A DNA stretch of 36,388 nt from Nymphaea colorata. Lineage: Eukaryota; Streptophyta; Magnoliopsida; Nymphaeales; Nymphaeaceae. The stretch lies in the NCBI RefSeq assembly GCF_008831285.2, contig NW_022204791.1:1-36388 (forward strand), written 5' to 3'. The position numbers and the translations under genes were made by a program. Below, one piece after another: positions 1-13,490 of this stretch (positions within the stretch are counted from its first letter, which is position 1; each line of letters begins with the position of its first letter). The notes under the pieces are model-generated. The model was not told the origin of the DNA, did not search any database, and was given only the letters and a program-made list of their open reading frames with translations.

Positions 1-711
1 GTGAAACACATTAGGTAAACCATAGACACCAAATGAATCATCGAATCTCATTCATTTTCATAAAAACTTGTGATTTCGATCTACTAAATCATTTAAATAA
101 TGTAACAACAAAGTTAAACACATTCAATTAAGCATGCATGATCATATGAATCATTAAATCTCACTTGTATTGGTACGAACGCGTGATTTCAAATCTTTAT
201 TGTTCACTATAGATGTAACAATAAATTCAACTCATCGGACTAATTACACCATTCAAGTAATGCATAGATCCTTTTGTATCCATATGAACTTGCGATTTCA
301 ATCATTTAAATCATTTATTATAGATGTATAACAAGTGAAATACACTAGATTAACGTAAGGACCAACTTCTGACCGACTATCATTCATTTCCAAACGAACT
401 TCTTATTTCAAGCCACTAAGACATTCTATAGGTATGTACAAATGGCTACGCACACTCAATTAAATATATTGATCAAATATATGTAATAACAAGTGAAAAT
501 GAATCATTATCTCTCAATTAAATATATGTGATCAAATATGTAATAACAAGTGAAACATTAGGTTACTACAAGACACCAAATGAATCACTCCAATATCATT
601 CATTTCCATACAAACCTATGATTTTCAATATACTAAATCATTTAATATAGACGTAACAACAAGTTAAGTACATTCAATTAAGTATGCGTGATCAAATGAA
701 TCATTAAATCT

Positions 712-764
712 CACTCGTATTGGGACGAGTGATTTAGTGTGGCATATGGATACAAATGAATGAG
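712..764 (-). repeat. Short inverted satellite module, copy 1
   Basis: CACTCGT and ACGAGTG (712-718 and 725-731) form a 7-bp stem with a 6-base loop. The following sequence, through GATACAAATGAATGAG, reads as reverse-complement satellite (CTCATTCATTTGTATCC). Confidence 0.7.
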
Positions 765-1976
765 ACGTAACAACATGTTCAACTTATTGACAAACTACAA
801 GGGGTCAAAATAAATTAATCCATAGGTCTCCTTTACATCCATATAAACTTGTGAGTTTTTACCGTTTAAATCGTTGATTATAGATGTCATAACGAGTGAA
901 ACACATTAGGTTCAATTATAAGACACCAAATAATCACTCAAATCTCATTTATTTTCACACAAACTTGTGATTTGAATTCACTTAATCTAGCAATATGGAT
1001 GTAACAACAAGTTAAGCACATTCAATTAAGTATGTGTGATCATTTGAATCACTTAGATCGCACTTGTATTGATAAGAACTTGTGATTTCAATCATTTAGA
1101 TCGTGCACTATAGTTGTAACAAAAATTCAACTCATCGGACTAACTACACGGACAATATGTGACTTCAACAATTGTATCATTAAATGTGATTTCAACCATT
1201 TAAATCATTCATTATATGAAATACAGTGAATACATTAGATTCTATAAGAACCAATATAGTGATTGACTCACTCATTTCCAAACGGACTTCTTTTTCAAGT
1301 CACTAGTCATTCTATACGTATGTAACAAATGGTACCACATTCAATTAAAATAAGTTATAATTATGTAAGAACAAGTAAAAATGAATCACATAATCTCTCA
1401 ATTAAACATAAGTGGTCAAATGTATGTAATAACACAGTGAACACATTAAGTTACCTGAAGAACCAAATGAATCACTCGATTCATTCATTTTCATATAAAC
1501 CTACGATTTTAATTACTAAATCATTTAATATAAACGTAACAACAAGTTAAGTACATTCAATTAATATGTGTGATCAATTGAATCACTTAAATCCCACTCG
1601 TATTGATGTTGAACTTGTGCATCGATCACTATAGATGTAACAACATGTTCAACTTATCGTACAAATTAAAAGTATCAAACTAATGCATAGGTCTCCTTTA
1701 TATCCATATAAACTTGTGAGTTTTAATTATTTAAATCATTGATCATGGATGTAATAACGTGTAAAACACGTAGGTTAACTATAAGACACCAAATGAATCA
1801 CTCGAATCACATTCATTTTCATACAAACTTGTGATTTCAGTTCACTTAATCAAGCAACATGGATGTAACAATAAGTTAAGCACATTCAATTAAGTATGTA
1901 TGATATTTGAATCACTTAAATCTCACTTGTATTGTACGAACTTGTAATTTCAATCCTTTAGATTGTGCCTATAGTC

Positions 1977-2156
1977 GTACCAATACGAGTCAGATTTAAG
2001 TGATTCATATGATCATGCATACTTTATTGAATGTACTTGACTTATTGTTATATCCATGTTAAATGATTTAGTAGATTAAATCACAGGCTTGCATGAAAAT
2101 GAATGAGATTTGAGTGATTCATTTTGGTGCCCTATTGTTAACCTAATTCACTTGTT
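1977..2156 (-). repeat. Long inverted satellite module, copy 1
   Basis: Read in reverse complement, this segment is a class A monomer followed by about 70 bp of class B, i.e. satellite in opposite orientation to its surroundings. Diagnostic plus-strand text is GGTGCCCTATTGTTAACC. Confidence 0.82.
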
Positions 2157-3008
2157 AAGCACATTCAATTAAATTACAAGTGAAACACATTAGGTTAACT
2201 ATATGACACAAATGATCACTTGTTAAGGACATCGTATTAAGAATCATTATAAATGTACAACTAGTGAAACACATTAGGTAAACATAAGACACCAAATGAA
2301 TCACTCGAATCTCATTATTTTCATACAAACTTGTGATTTCGATCTACTAAATCATTTAATATAGATGTAACAACAAGTTAAACACATTCAATTAAGCATG
2401 CATGATCATATGAATCATTTAATCTCACTTGTATTGGTACGAACGCGTGATTTCAATCCTTTAGATCGTTCACATATAGATGTAACAACAAATTCAACTC
2501 ATCGGACTAATTACACGCATTCAAAGTAATGCATAGATCCATTTGTATCCATATGAACTTGCGATTTCAATCATTTAAATGATTATTATCAGATGTAATA
2601 ACAAGTGAATACACTTAGATTAACTGTAAGGACCAACTTAATGACCTGACTCTCATTCATTTCCCAAACGAACTTCTTATTGTCAAGCCAAGGCTTAAGT
2701 CATTTCTATACGTATGGTAACACTAATTGGCTAGCCACACTCAATTAATATATATTGATCAAATATATTGTAATAACAAGTGAAAATGAATCATTTATAT
2801 CTCTCAATTTTAAATAGTATGTGATCAAATATATGTAATAACAAGTGAAACATATTAGGTTACCTACAAGACACCAAATGAATCACTCAAATCTCATTCA
2901 TTTTCATAAACAAACTATGATTTCAATATACTAAATCATTTAATATAGACGTAACAACAGTTAAGCACATTCAATTAAGTATGCGTGATCAAATGAATCA
3001 CTTAATCT

Positions 3009-3060
3009 CACTCGTATTGAGACGAGTGATTTAGTGTGCGTATGGATACAAATGAATGAG
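3009..3060 (-). repeat. Short inverted satellite module, copy 2
   Basis: Perfect 7-bp stem CACTCGT/ACGAGTG at 3009-3028 with loop ATTGAG, followed by a segment in reverse orientation relative to the surrounding satellite. Confidence 0.75.
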
Positions 3061-5084
3061 ATGTAACAACATGTTCAACTTATTGAACAAACTACAAGGG
3101 ATCAAACTAATTATCCATAGGTCTCTTACATCCATATAAATTGTGAGTTTTTATCGTTTAAATGTTGATCATAGATGTCAAATAAGATGAAACACATTAG
3201 GTTAATTATAAGACACCAAATGAATCACTCAAATCTCATTTATTTTCACACAAACTTGTGATTTGAATTCACTTAATCTAGCAATATGGATGTACAACAA
3301 GTTAAGCACATTTATTTAAGTATGTGTGATAATTTGAATCACTTAAATCGCACTTGTATTGATACAAACTTGTGATTTCAATCATTTAGATCATGCACTA
3401 TAGTTGTAACAATAAATTCAACTCATCGGACTAACGACACGCGTTTGTATCCACATGAACATGTGATTTCAATCATTTAAATCATTCATTATATATGTAT
3501 TCCAAACGAACTTTCTGGTATCAAAGCCACTAGGTCATTCTATACGTAAGTAATAAATGGTCACGCACATTCAATTAAATACAAGTGATCAATTATATGT
3601 AATAACAAGTGAAAATGAATCACTTAATCTCTCAATTAAATATAAGTGATCAAATATATGTAATAACAAGTGAAACACATTAGGTTACTTACGAGACACC
3701 AAATGAATCACTCCAATATCATTCAGTTTCATACAAACCTATGATTTTAATCTACTAAATCATTTAATATAGACGTAACCACAAGTTAAGCACATTCAAT
3801 TACGTATGTTTGATAAAATGAATCACTTAAATCCCACTCGCATTGATACGAACTTGTGATTTCAATTCCTTACATCGATCACCATAGATGTAAGAACTAG
3901 TTCAACTTATTGAACTAACTACAAGGGATCAAACTAATGCATAGGTCTACTTTATATCCATACAAACTTGTAAGTTTTAATCATTTAAATCATTGATCAA
4001 AGATGTAATAACAAGTGAAACACAATAGGTTAACTACAAGACACCAAATGAATCACTCGAATCTCATTCATTTTCGCACAAACTTGTGAATTCAATCTAC
4101 TAAATCATTTATTATAGACGTAACAACAAGTTAAACACATTCAATTAAGTATGCATGATTATATGAATCACTTAAATCTCAGTTGTATTCGTACGAACAT
4201 GTGATTTCAATCCTTTAGAACGTTCCCTATAGATGTAACAACAAATTCAATTCATCGTACTAACTACACATGTACAAATATAGTGACTTCAACCATTTGT
4301 ATCCATATAAAATTGTGATTTCAACCATTTAAATCATTCATTATAGATGTAATAACAAGTGAAATACATTAGATTAACTATAAGGGACCAATATAGTGAC
4401 TTGACTCTCATTCGTTTCCAAACGGTCTTCTTTTTTTAAGCCACTAAGTCATTCTATACGTATGTAACAAATGGTTATGCACATTCAATTAAATATAAGT
4501 TATCAAATGTATGTAAGAACAAGTAAAAATGAATCACATAACCTCTCGATTACCTGTAGGACACCAAATGAATCACTCGAATCCCATTCATTTTCATATA
4601 AACCTATGATTTGAATTTACTAAATCATTTAATATAAACGTAACAACAAGTTAAGTACATTCAATTAAATATGCGTGATCAATTGAATCACTTAAATCTC
4701 ACTCGTATTGTTGGGAACTTGTGCATCGATCACTATGGATGTAACAACATGTTCAACTTATCGTACAAACTAGAAGGGATCAAACTAATGCATAGGTCTC
4801 CTTTATATCCATATAAACTTGTGAGTTTTAATTATTTAAATCATTCATCATGGATGTAATAACATGTGAAACACATTAGGTTAACTATAAGACACCAAAT
4901 GAATCACTCGAATCACATTCATTTTCATACAAACTTGTGACTTCAGTTCACTTAATCAAACAACATGGATGTAACAATAAGTTAAGCACATTCAATTAAG
5001 TATGTGCGATCATTTGAATCACTTAAATCGCACTTGTATTGATACGAACTTGTAATTTCAATCCTTTAGATGGTGCACTATAGT

Positions 5085-5265
5085 CGTACCAATACAAGTT
5101 AGATTTAAGTGATTTATATGATCACGCATACTTTATTGAATGTACTTGACTTATTGTTATATCTATGTTAAATGATTTAGTAGATTGAAATCATAGGCTT
5201 GCATGAAAATGAATGAGATTTGAGTGATTCATTTGGTGCCCTATTGATAACCTAATTCACTTGTT
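5085..5265 (-). repeat. Long inverted satellite module, copy 2
   Basis: Reverse-oriented A plus partial B monomer, about 181 bp, starting at CGTACCAATAC and ending at CACTTGTTA. Flanking satellite on both sides is forward. Confidence 0.82.
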
Positions 5266-5550
5266 AAGCACATTCAATTAAATTACAAGTGAAACACATT
5301 AGGTTAACTATATGACACCAAATGAATCACTTGTTAAGGACATCCGTATTAAGAATCATTATAAATGTAACAACTACTGAAACACATTAGGTAAACCACA
5401 AGACACCAAATGAATCACTCGAATCTCATTCATTTTCATACAAACTTGTGATTTCGATCTACTAACTCATTTAATATAGATGTAACAATAAGTTAAACAC
5501 ATTCAATTAAGCAAGCTTGATCATATGAATCATTTAATCTCACTTGTATT

Positions 5551-7492
5551 GGTATAACGCGTGATTTCAATCCTTTTGATCGTTCACTATAGATGTAACA
5601 ACAAATGCAACTCATTGTGATTTCAATCATTTAGATCGTGCACTATAGTTGTAACAATAAATTCAACTCATCTGACTAACTACACACGTTTGTATCCACA
5701 TGAACATGTGATTTCAATCATTTAAATCATTCATTATATATGTATTCCAAATGAACTTCTGGTATCAAAGCCACTAGGTCATTCTATACGCAAGTAAGAA
5801 ATGGTCACGCCCATTCAATTAAATACAAGTGATCAATTATATGTAATAACAAGTGAAAATGAATCACTTAATCTCCCAATTAAATATAAGTGATCAAATA
5901 TATGTAATAACAAGTGAAACACATTAGGTTACTTACAAGACACCAAATGAGTCACTCCAATATCATTCATTTTCATACAAACCTATGATTTTAATATACT
6001 AAATCATTTAATATAGACGTAACAACAAGTTAAGCACATTCAATTACGTATGTGTGATAAAATGAATCACTTAAATCTCACTCGTATTGATACGAACTTG
6101 TGATTTCAATTCCTTACATCGATCCCCATAGATGTAAGAACTAGTTCAACTTATTGAACTAACTACAAGGGATCAAACTAATGCATAGGTCTCATTTATA
6201 TTCATACAAACTTGTAAGTTTTAATCATTTAAATCATTGATCAAAGATGTAATAACAAGTGAAACACAATAGGTTAACTACAAGACACCAAATGAATCAT
6301 TCGAATCTCATTCATTTTCGCACAAACTTGTGATTTCAATCTACTAAATCACTTATTATAGACGTCACAACAACTTAAACACATTCAATCAAGTATTCAT
6401 GATTATATGAATCACTTAAATCTCACTTGTATTCGTACGAACATGTGATTTCAATCCTTTAGAACGTTCCCTATAGATGTAATAACAAATTTAACTCATC
6501 GGACTGACTACACGTGTACAAATATAGTGACTTGAAATATTTGTATCCATGTAAACTTGTGATTTCAACCATTTAAATCATTCATTGTAGATGTAATAAC
6601 AAGTGGAATACATTAGATTAACTATAAGGGACCAATATAGTGACTTGACTCTCATTCATTTCCAAACAGACTTCTTTTTCAAGCCACTAAGTCATTTTAT
6701 ACGTATATAACAAATGGTTATGCACATTCAATTAAATATAAGTTATCAAATGTATGTAAGAACAAGTAAAACTGAATCACATAATCTCTTGATTAAGCAT
6801 AAGTGATCAAATGTATGTAATAACAAGTGAAACACATTAAGTTACCTGTAAGACACCAAATGAATCACTCGAATCCCATTCATTTTCATATAAACCTATG
6901 ATTTGAATTTACTAAATCATTTAATATAAACGTAACAACAAGTTAAGTACATTCAATTAAATATGTGTTATCAATTGAATCACTTAAATCCCACTCGTAT
7001 TGATGTGAACTTGTGCATCGTTCACTATAGATGTAACAACATGTTCAACTTATCGTACAAACTAGATAGGATCAAACTAATGCATAGGTCTTCTTTATAT
7101 CCATATAAACTTGTGAGTTTTAATTATTTAAATCATTGATCATGGATGTATCATGCATACTTTATTGAATGTACTTGACTTATTGTTATATCTATGTTAA
7201 ATGATTTAGTAGATTGAAATCACAGGCTTGCATGAAAATGAATGATATTTGAGTGATTCTTTGGTGCCCTATTGTTAACCTAATTCAGTTGTTAAGCACA
7301 TTCAATTAAATTATAAGTGAAACACATTAGGTTAACAATATGATACCAAATGAATCACTTGTTAAGGACATCCGTATTAAGAATCATTATAAATGTAACA
7401 ACTAGTGAAACACATTAGATAAACCATAAGAAGTTAAACACATTCAATTAAGCATGCGTGATCATATGAATCATTTAAATCTCACTTGTATT
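5551..7492. repeat. Higher-order repeat unit c (1942 bp, two internal deletions)
   Basis: The start landmark is GGTATAACGCGTG. Only about 195 bp later comes the AACTTCTGGTATCAAAGCC block, against about 1060 bp in full units, so about 870 bp including the short inverted module is missing; the junction is near 5615. A second loss of about 260 bp near 7150 removes the start of the long inverted module. Other landmarks are in normal order. Confidence 0.82.
7151..7294 (-). repeat. Long inverted satellite module, copy 3 (5' part deleted)
   Basis: Begins inside the module at TCATGCATACTTT because of the deletion near 7150. The remaining part, with GGTGCCCTATTGTTAACC, is in reverse orientation. Confidence 0.78.
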
Positions 7493-8050
7493 GGTACGAA
7501 CGCGTGATTTCAATCCTTTAGATCGTTCACTATAGATGTAACAACAAATTAAACTCATCGGACTAATTACACGCATTCAAAGTAATGCATAGATCCCATT
7601 TGTATGCATATGAACTTGCGATTTCAATCATTTAAATCATTCATTATAGATGTAATAACACGTGAAATACACTAGATTAACTGTAAGGGACCAACTTAAT
7701 GATCTGACTCTCAATCATTTCCAAACGAACTACTTATTTCAAGCCACTAAGTCATTCTATACGTATATAACAAATGGATACGCACACTCAATTAAATATA
7801 TTGATCAAATATATGTAATAACAAGTGAAAATGAATCATTTAATCTCTCAATTAAATATATGTGATCAAATATATGTAATAACAAGTGAAACATATTAGG
7901 TTACCAACAAGACACCAAATAAATCACTCAAATCTCATTCATTTCCATACAAACCTATGATTTCAATATACTAAATCATTTAATATAGACGTAACAACAA
8001 GTTAAGTACATTCAATTAAGTATGCGTGATCAAATGAATCAATTAAATCT

Positions 8051-8102
8051 CACTCGTATTGAGACGAGTGATTTAGTGTGCGTATGGATACAAATGAATG
8101 AG
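8051..8102 (-). repeat. Short inverted satellite module, copy 3
   Basis: Same hairpin (stem arms 8051-8057 and 8064-8070) and reversed tail as the copy at 3009. Spacing to the next landmark (AACTTCTGGTATC) is 486 bp, against 484-488 bp in other intact copies. Confidence 0.75.
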
Positions 8103-10114
8103 ATGTAACAACATGTTCAACTTATTGAACAAACTACAAGGGATCAAACTAAACTAATCCATAGGTCTCCTTTACATCCATATAAACTTGTGAGTTTTTA
8201 TCGTTTAAATCGTTGATCATAGATGTCATAATGAGTGAAACACATTAGGTTAATTATAAGACACCTAATGAATCACTCAAATCTCATTTATTTTCACACA
8301 AACTTGTGATTTGAATTCACTTAATCTAGCAATATGGATATAACAACAAGTTAAGCACATTTAATTAAGTATGTGTGATCATTTGAATCACTTAAATCGC
8401 ACTTGTATTGATACGAACGTGTGATTTCAATCATTTAGATCGTGCACTATAGTTGTAACAATAAATTCAACTCATCGGACTAACGACACGCGTTTGTATC
8501 CACATGAACATGTGATTTCAATCATTTAAATCATTCATTATATATGTATTCCAAACGAACTTCTGGTATCAAAGCCACTAGGTCATTCTATAGATAAGTA
8601 AGAAATGGTCACGCACATTCAATTAAATACAAATGATCAATTATATGTAATAACAAGTGAAAATCAATCACTTAATCTCTCAATTAAATATAAGTGATCA
8701 AATATATGTAATAACAAGTGAAACACATTAGGTTACTTAAAAGATACCAAATGAATCACTCCAATATCATTCATTTTCGTACAAACCTATGATTTTAATC
8801 TACTAAATCATTTAATATAGACATAACAACAAAATAAGCACATTCAATTACGTATGTGTGATAAAATGAATCACTTAAATCCCACTCGTATTGATACGAA
8901 CTTGTGATTTCAATTCCTTACATCGATCACCATAGATGTAAGAACTAGTTCAACTTATTGAACTAACTACAAGGGTCAAACTAATGCATTGGTCTCCTTT
9001 ATATCCATACAAACTTGTAAGTTTTAATCATTTAAATCATTGATCAAAGATGTAATAACAAGTGAAACACAATAGGTTAACTACAAGACACCGAATGAAT
9101 CACTCGAATGTCATTCATTTTTGCACAAACTTGTGAATTCAATCTACTAAATCATTTATTATAAACGTAACAACAAGTTAAACACATTCAATTAAGTATG
9201 CGTGATTTCAATCCTTTAGAACGTTCCCTATAGATGTAACAACAAATTCAACTCATCGGACTAACTACACGTGTACAAATATAGTGACTTCAACCATTTG
9301 TATCCATATAAACTTGTGATTTCAACCATTTAAATCACTCATTATAGATGTAATAACAAGTGAAATACATTAGATTAACTATAAGGGACCAATATAGTGA
9401 CTTGACTCTCATTCATTTCCAAACGGACTTCTTTTTTCAAGCCACTAAGTCATTCTATACGTATGTAACAAATTGTTACACACATTCAATTAAATATAAG
9501 TTATCAAATGTATGTAAGAACAAGTAAAAATGAATCACATAATCTCTCGATTAAACATAAGTGATCAAATGTATGTAATAACAAGTGAAACACATTAAGT
9601 TACCTGTAAGACACCAAATGAATCACTCGAATCGCATTCATTTTCATATAAACCTATGAATTGAATTTACTAAATCATTTAATATAATGTAACAACATGT
9701 TAAGTACATTCAATTAAATATGCGTGATCAATTGAATCACTTAAATCCCACTCGTATTGATGTGAACTTGTGCATCGATCACTATAGATGTAACAACATC
9801 TTCAACTTATCGTACAAGCTAGAAAGTATCAAACTAATGTATAGGTCTCCTTTATATCCATATAAACTTATGAGTTTTAATTATGTAAATCATTGATTAT
9901 GGATGTAATAACATGTGAAACACGTTAGGTTAACTATAAGACACCAAATGAATCACTCGAATCACATTCATTTTCATACAAACTTGTGATTTCAGTTCAC
10001 TTAATCATGCAACATGGATGTAACAATAAGTTAAGCACATTCAATTAAGTATGTGTGATCATTTGAATCACTTAAATCGCACTTGTATTGACACGAACTT
10101 GTAATTTCAATCCT

Positions 10115-10246
10115 TTAAGTGATTCATATGATCACGCATACTTTATTGTTAATGATTTAATAGATTGAAATCACAGGCTTGCATGAAAATGAATGAGATT
10201 TGAGTGATTCACTTGGTGCCCTATTGATAACCTAATTCACTTGTTA
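10115..10246 (-). repeat. Long inverted satellite module, copy 4 (shortened)
   Basis: Enters the module at TTTAAGTGATTCATATG and has a further internal loss after CATACTTTATTG. The orientation is reversed relative to its flanks. Confidence 0.78.
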
Positions 10247-10531
10247 AACACAATCAATTAAATTACAAGTGAAACACATTAGGTTAACTATATGACACCA
10301 AATGAATCACTTGTTAAGGACATCCATATTAAGAATCATTATAAATGTAACAACTAGTGAAACACATTAGGTAAACCATATGACACCAAATGAATCACTC
10401 GAATCTCATTCATTTTCATACAAACTTGTGATTTTGATCTACTAAATCATTTAATATGGATGTAACAACAAGTTAAACACATTCAATTAAGCATGCATGA
10501 TGATATGAATCATTTAAATCTCACTTGTATT

Positions 10532-12855
10532 GGTACGAACGCGTGATTTCAATCCTTTAGATCGTTCACTATAGATGTAACAACAAATTCAACTCATCGG
10601 ACTAATTACACGCATTAAAACGAACTTCTGATTTAAATCATTTAGATCGTGTACTATAGTTGTAACAATAAATTCAACTCATCGGACTAACTACACGCGT
10701 TTGTATCCACATGATCATGTGATTTCAATCATTTCAATCATTCATTATATATGTATTCCAAACGAACTTCTGGTATCAAAGCCACTTGGTCATTCTATAC
10801 GTAAGTAAGAAATGGTCACGCACATTCAATTAAATACTAGTGATAAATTATATGTAATAACAAGTGGAAATCAGTCACTTAATCTCTCAATTAAATATAA
10901 GTGATCAAATATATGTAATAACAAGTGAAACACATTAGGTTACTTACAAGACACCAAATGAATTACTCCAATATCATTCATTTTCATACAAACCTATGAT
11001 TTTAATCTACTGAATCATTTAATATAGACGTAACAACAAGTTAAACACATTCAATTACGTATGTGTGATAAAATGAATCACTTAAATCCCATTCGTATTG
11101 ATACGAACTTGTGATTTCAATTCCTTACATCGATCACCATAGATGTAAGAAGTAGTTCAACTTATTGAACTAACTACAAGGGATCAAACTAATGCATAGG
11201 TCTCCTTTACATCCATACAAACTTGTAAGTTTTAATCATTTAAATCATTGATCAAAGATGTAATAACAAGTGAAACACAATAGGTTGACTACAAGACACC
11301 AAATGAATCACTCGAATCTCATTCATTTTTGCACAAACTTGTGATTTTAATCTACTAAATCATTTATTATAGACGTAACAACAAGTTAAACACATTGAAT
11401 TAAGTATGCATGATTATATGAATCACTTAAATCTCACTTGTATTCGTACGAACATGTGATTTCAATCCTTTAGAACGTTCCCTATAGATGTAACAACAAA
11501 TTCAACTCATCGGACTAACTACACGTGTACAAATATAGTGACTTCAACCATTTGTATCCATATAAACTTGTGATTTCAACCATTTAAATCATTCATTATA
11601 GATGTAATAACATGTGAAATACATTAGATTTTCTATAAGGGACCAATATAGTGACTTGACTCTCATTCATTTCCAAACGGACTTCTTTTTTCAAGCCACT
11701 AAGTCATTCTATACGTATGTAACAAATGGTTATGCACATTCAATTAAATATAAGTTATCAAATGTATGTAAGAACAAGAAAAAATGAATCACATAATCTC
11801 TCGATTAAACATAAGTGATCAAATGTATGTAATAACAAGTGAAACACATTAAGTTACCTGTAAGACACCAAATGAATCACTCGAATCCCATTCATTTTCA
11901 TATAAACCTATGATTTGAATTTACTAAATCATTTAATATAAATATAACAACATGTTAAGTACATTCAATTAAATATGCGCGATCAATTGAATCACTTAAA
12001 TCTCACTCGTATTGTTGTGAACTTGTGCATCGATCACTATAGATGTAACAACATGTTCAACTTATCGTACAAACTAGAAAGGATCAAACTAATGCATAGG
12101 TCTCCTTTATATCCATATAAACTTGTGAGTTTTAATTATTTAAATCATTGATCATGTATGTAATAACATGTGAAACACGTTAGGTTAACTATAAGACACC
12201 AAATGAATCACTCGAATCACATTCATTTTAATACAAACTTGTGATTTCAGTTCACTTAATGAAGCAACATGGATGTAACAATAAGTTAAGCACATTCAAT
12301 TAAGTATGTGTGATCATTTGAATCACTTAAATCGCACTTGTATTGATACGAACTTGTAATTTCAATCCTTTAGATCGTGCACTATAGTCGTACCAATACG
12401 AGTTAGATTTAAGTGATTCATATGATCACGCATACTTTATTGAATGTACTTGACTTATTGTTATATCCATGTTAAATGATTTAATAGATTGAAATCACAG
12501 ACTTGCATGAAAATGAATGAGATTTGAGTGATTCATTTGGTGCCCTATTGTTAACCTAATTCACTTGTTAAGCACATTCAATTAAATTACAAGTGAAACA
12601 CATTAGGTTAACTATATGACACCAAATGAATCACTTGTTAAGGACATCCGTATTAAGAATCATTATAAATGTAACAACTTGTGAAACACATTAGGTGAAC
12701 CATAAGACACCAAATGAATCACTCGAATCTCATTCATTTTCATACAAACTTGTGATTTCGATCTGCTAAATCATTTAATATAGATGTAACAACAAGTTAA
12801 ACACATTCAATTAGGCATGCTTGATCATATGAATCATTTAAATCTCACTTGTATT
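10532..12855. repeat. Higher-order repeat unit e (2324 bp, internally deleted)
   Basis: The landmark spacing shows loss of about 840 bp between the start landmark and AACTTCTGGTATCAAAGCC near 10757, with the junction near 10616-10620. The missing block is largely the one lost in the unit starting at 5551, but the breakpoint differs, so the deletions look independent. The rest is canonical, including a complete long inverted module at 12389-12570. Confidence 0.82.
12389..12570 (-). repeat. Long inverted satellite module, copy 5
   Basis: Complete 182-bp reversed A plus partial B. At its right edge TTCACTTGT (12560-12568) pairs with ACAAGTGAA (12589-12597), a 9-bp stem across the orientation switch. 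Confidence 0.83.
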
Positions 12856-13411
12856 GGTACGAACGCGTGATTTCAATTCTTTAGATCGTTGACTATAGAT
12901 GTAACAACAAATTCAACTCATCGGACTAATTACACGCATTCAAAGTAATGCATAGATCCCATTTGTATCCATATGAACTTGCGATTTCAATCATTTAAAT
13001 CATTCATTATAGATGTAATAACAAGTGAAATACACTAGATTAACTGTAAGGGACCAACTTAATGACCTGACTCTCATTCATTTCCCAACGAACTTCTTAT
13101 TTCAAGCCAATAAGTTATTTTATACGTATGTAACAAATGGCTACGCACACTGAACTAAATATATTGATCAAATAGATGTAATAAAGTGAAAATGAATCAT
13201 TTAATCTCTCAATTAAATATATGTGATCAAATATATGTAATAACAAGTGAAACATATTATGTTACCTACAAGACACCAAATGAATCACTCAAATCTCATT
13301 CATTTCCATACAAACCTATGATTTCAATATACTAAATCATTTAATATAGACGTAACAACAAGTTGAGCACATTCAATTAAGCATGCGTGATCAAATGAAT
13401 CACTTAAATCT

Positions 13412-13463
13412 CACTCGTATTGAGACGAGTGATTTAGTGTGCATATGAATACAAATGAATGAG
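13412..13463 (-). repeat. Short inverted satellite module, copy 4 (next to the insertion site)
   Basis: Stem arms at 13412-13418 and 13425-13431 with a reversed tail. The retrotransposon target site begins 28 bp after the module. Confidence 0.75.
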
Positions 13464-13490
13464 ATGTAACAACATGTTCAACTTATTGAA

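Larger units (their letters stand above)
172..2435. repeat. Higher-order repeat unit a (2264 bp, internally deleted)
   Basis: Units are delimited here by the landmark GGTACGAACGCGTGATTTC. This copy has the short inverted module (712-764), the ACGTGTACAAATATAGTGAC-type landmark in degraded form near 1150, the GTGCATCGATCACTATAG landmark near 1616 and the long inverted module (1977-2156). It lacks the block with AACTTCTGGTATCAAAGCC. The loss lies near 1150, where two class C monomers sharing ACTAACTACACG appear to have recombined. About 850 bp are missing relative to a full unit. It has many single-base differences from other copies. Confidence 0.8.
2436..5550. repeat. Higher-order repeat unit b (3115 bp, full)
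   Basis: All landmarks are present in order: start landmark 2436, short inverted module 3009-3060, AACTTTCTGGTATCAAAGCC near 3508, the tACAAATATAGTGACTTC landmark near 4268, GTGCATCGATCACTAT near 4723, long inverted module 5085-5265. The length is close to 27 x 115 bp. The segment 2580-2830 carries a cluster of small insertions not seen in sister copies (see findings). Confidence 0.85.
7493..10531. repeat. Higher-order repeat unit d (3039 bp, nearly full)
   Basis: All landmarks are present: short inverted module 8051-8102, AACTTCTGGTATCAAAGCC near 8548, ACGTGTACAAATATAG near 9269, GTGCATCGATCACTAT near 9770, and a shortened long inverted module 10115-10246. Small losses are visible near 9209 (about 45 bp) and in the inverted module. 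The block of roughly 8050-9040 shares several private variants with 26160-27135. Confidence 0.84.

Noticed and set aside
7662-7865. 67-residue frame repeated at 32679-32882
   Set aside because: Both are the same part of the satellite unit; other unit copies have stops or shifts, so there is no sign of coding constraint.
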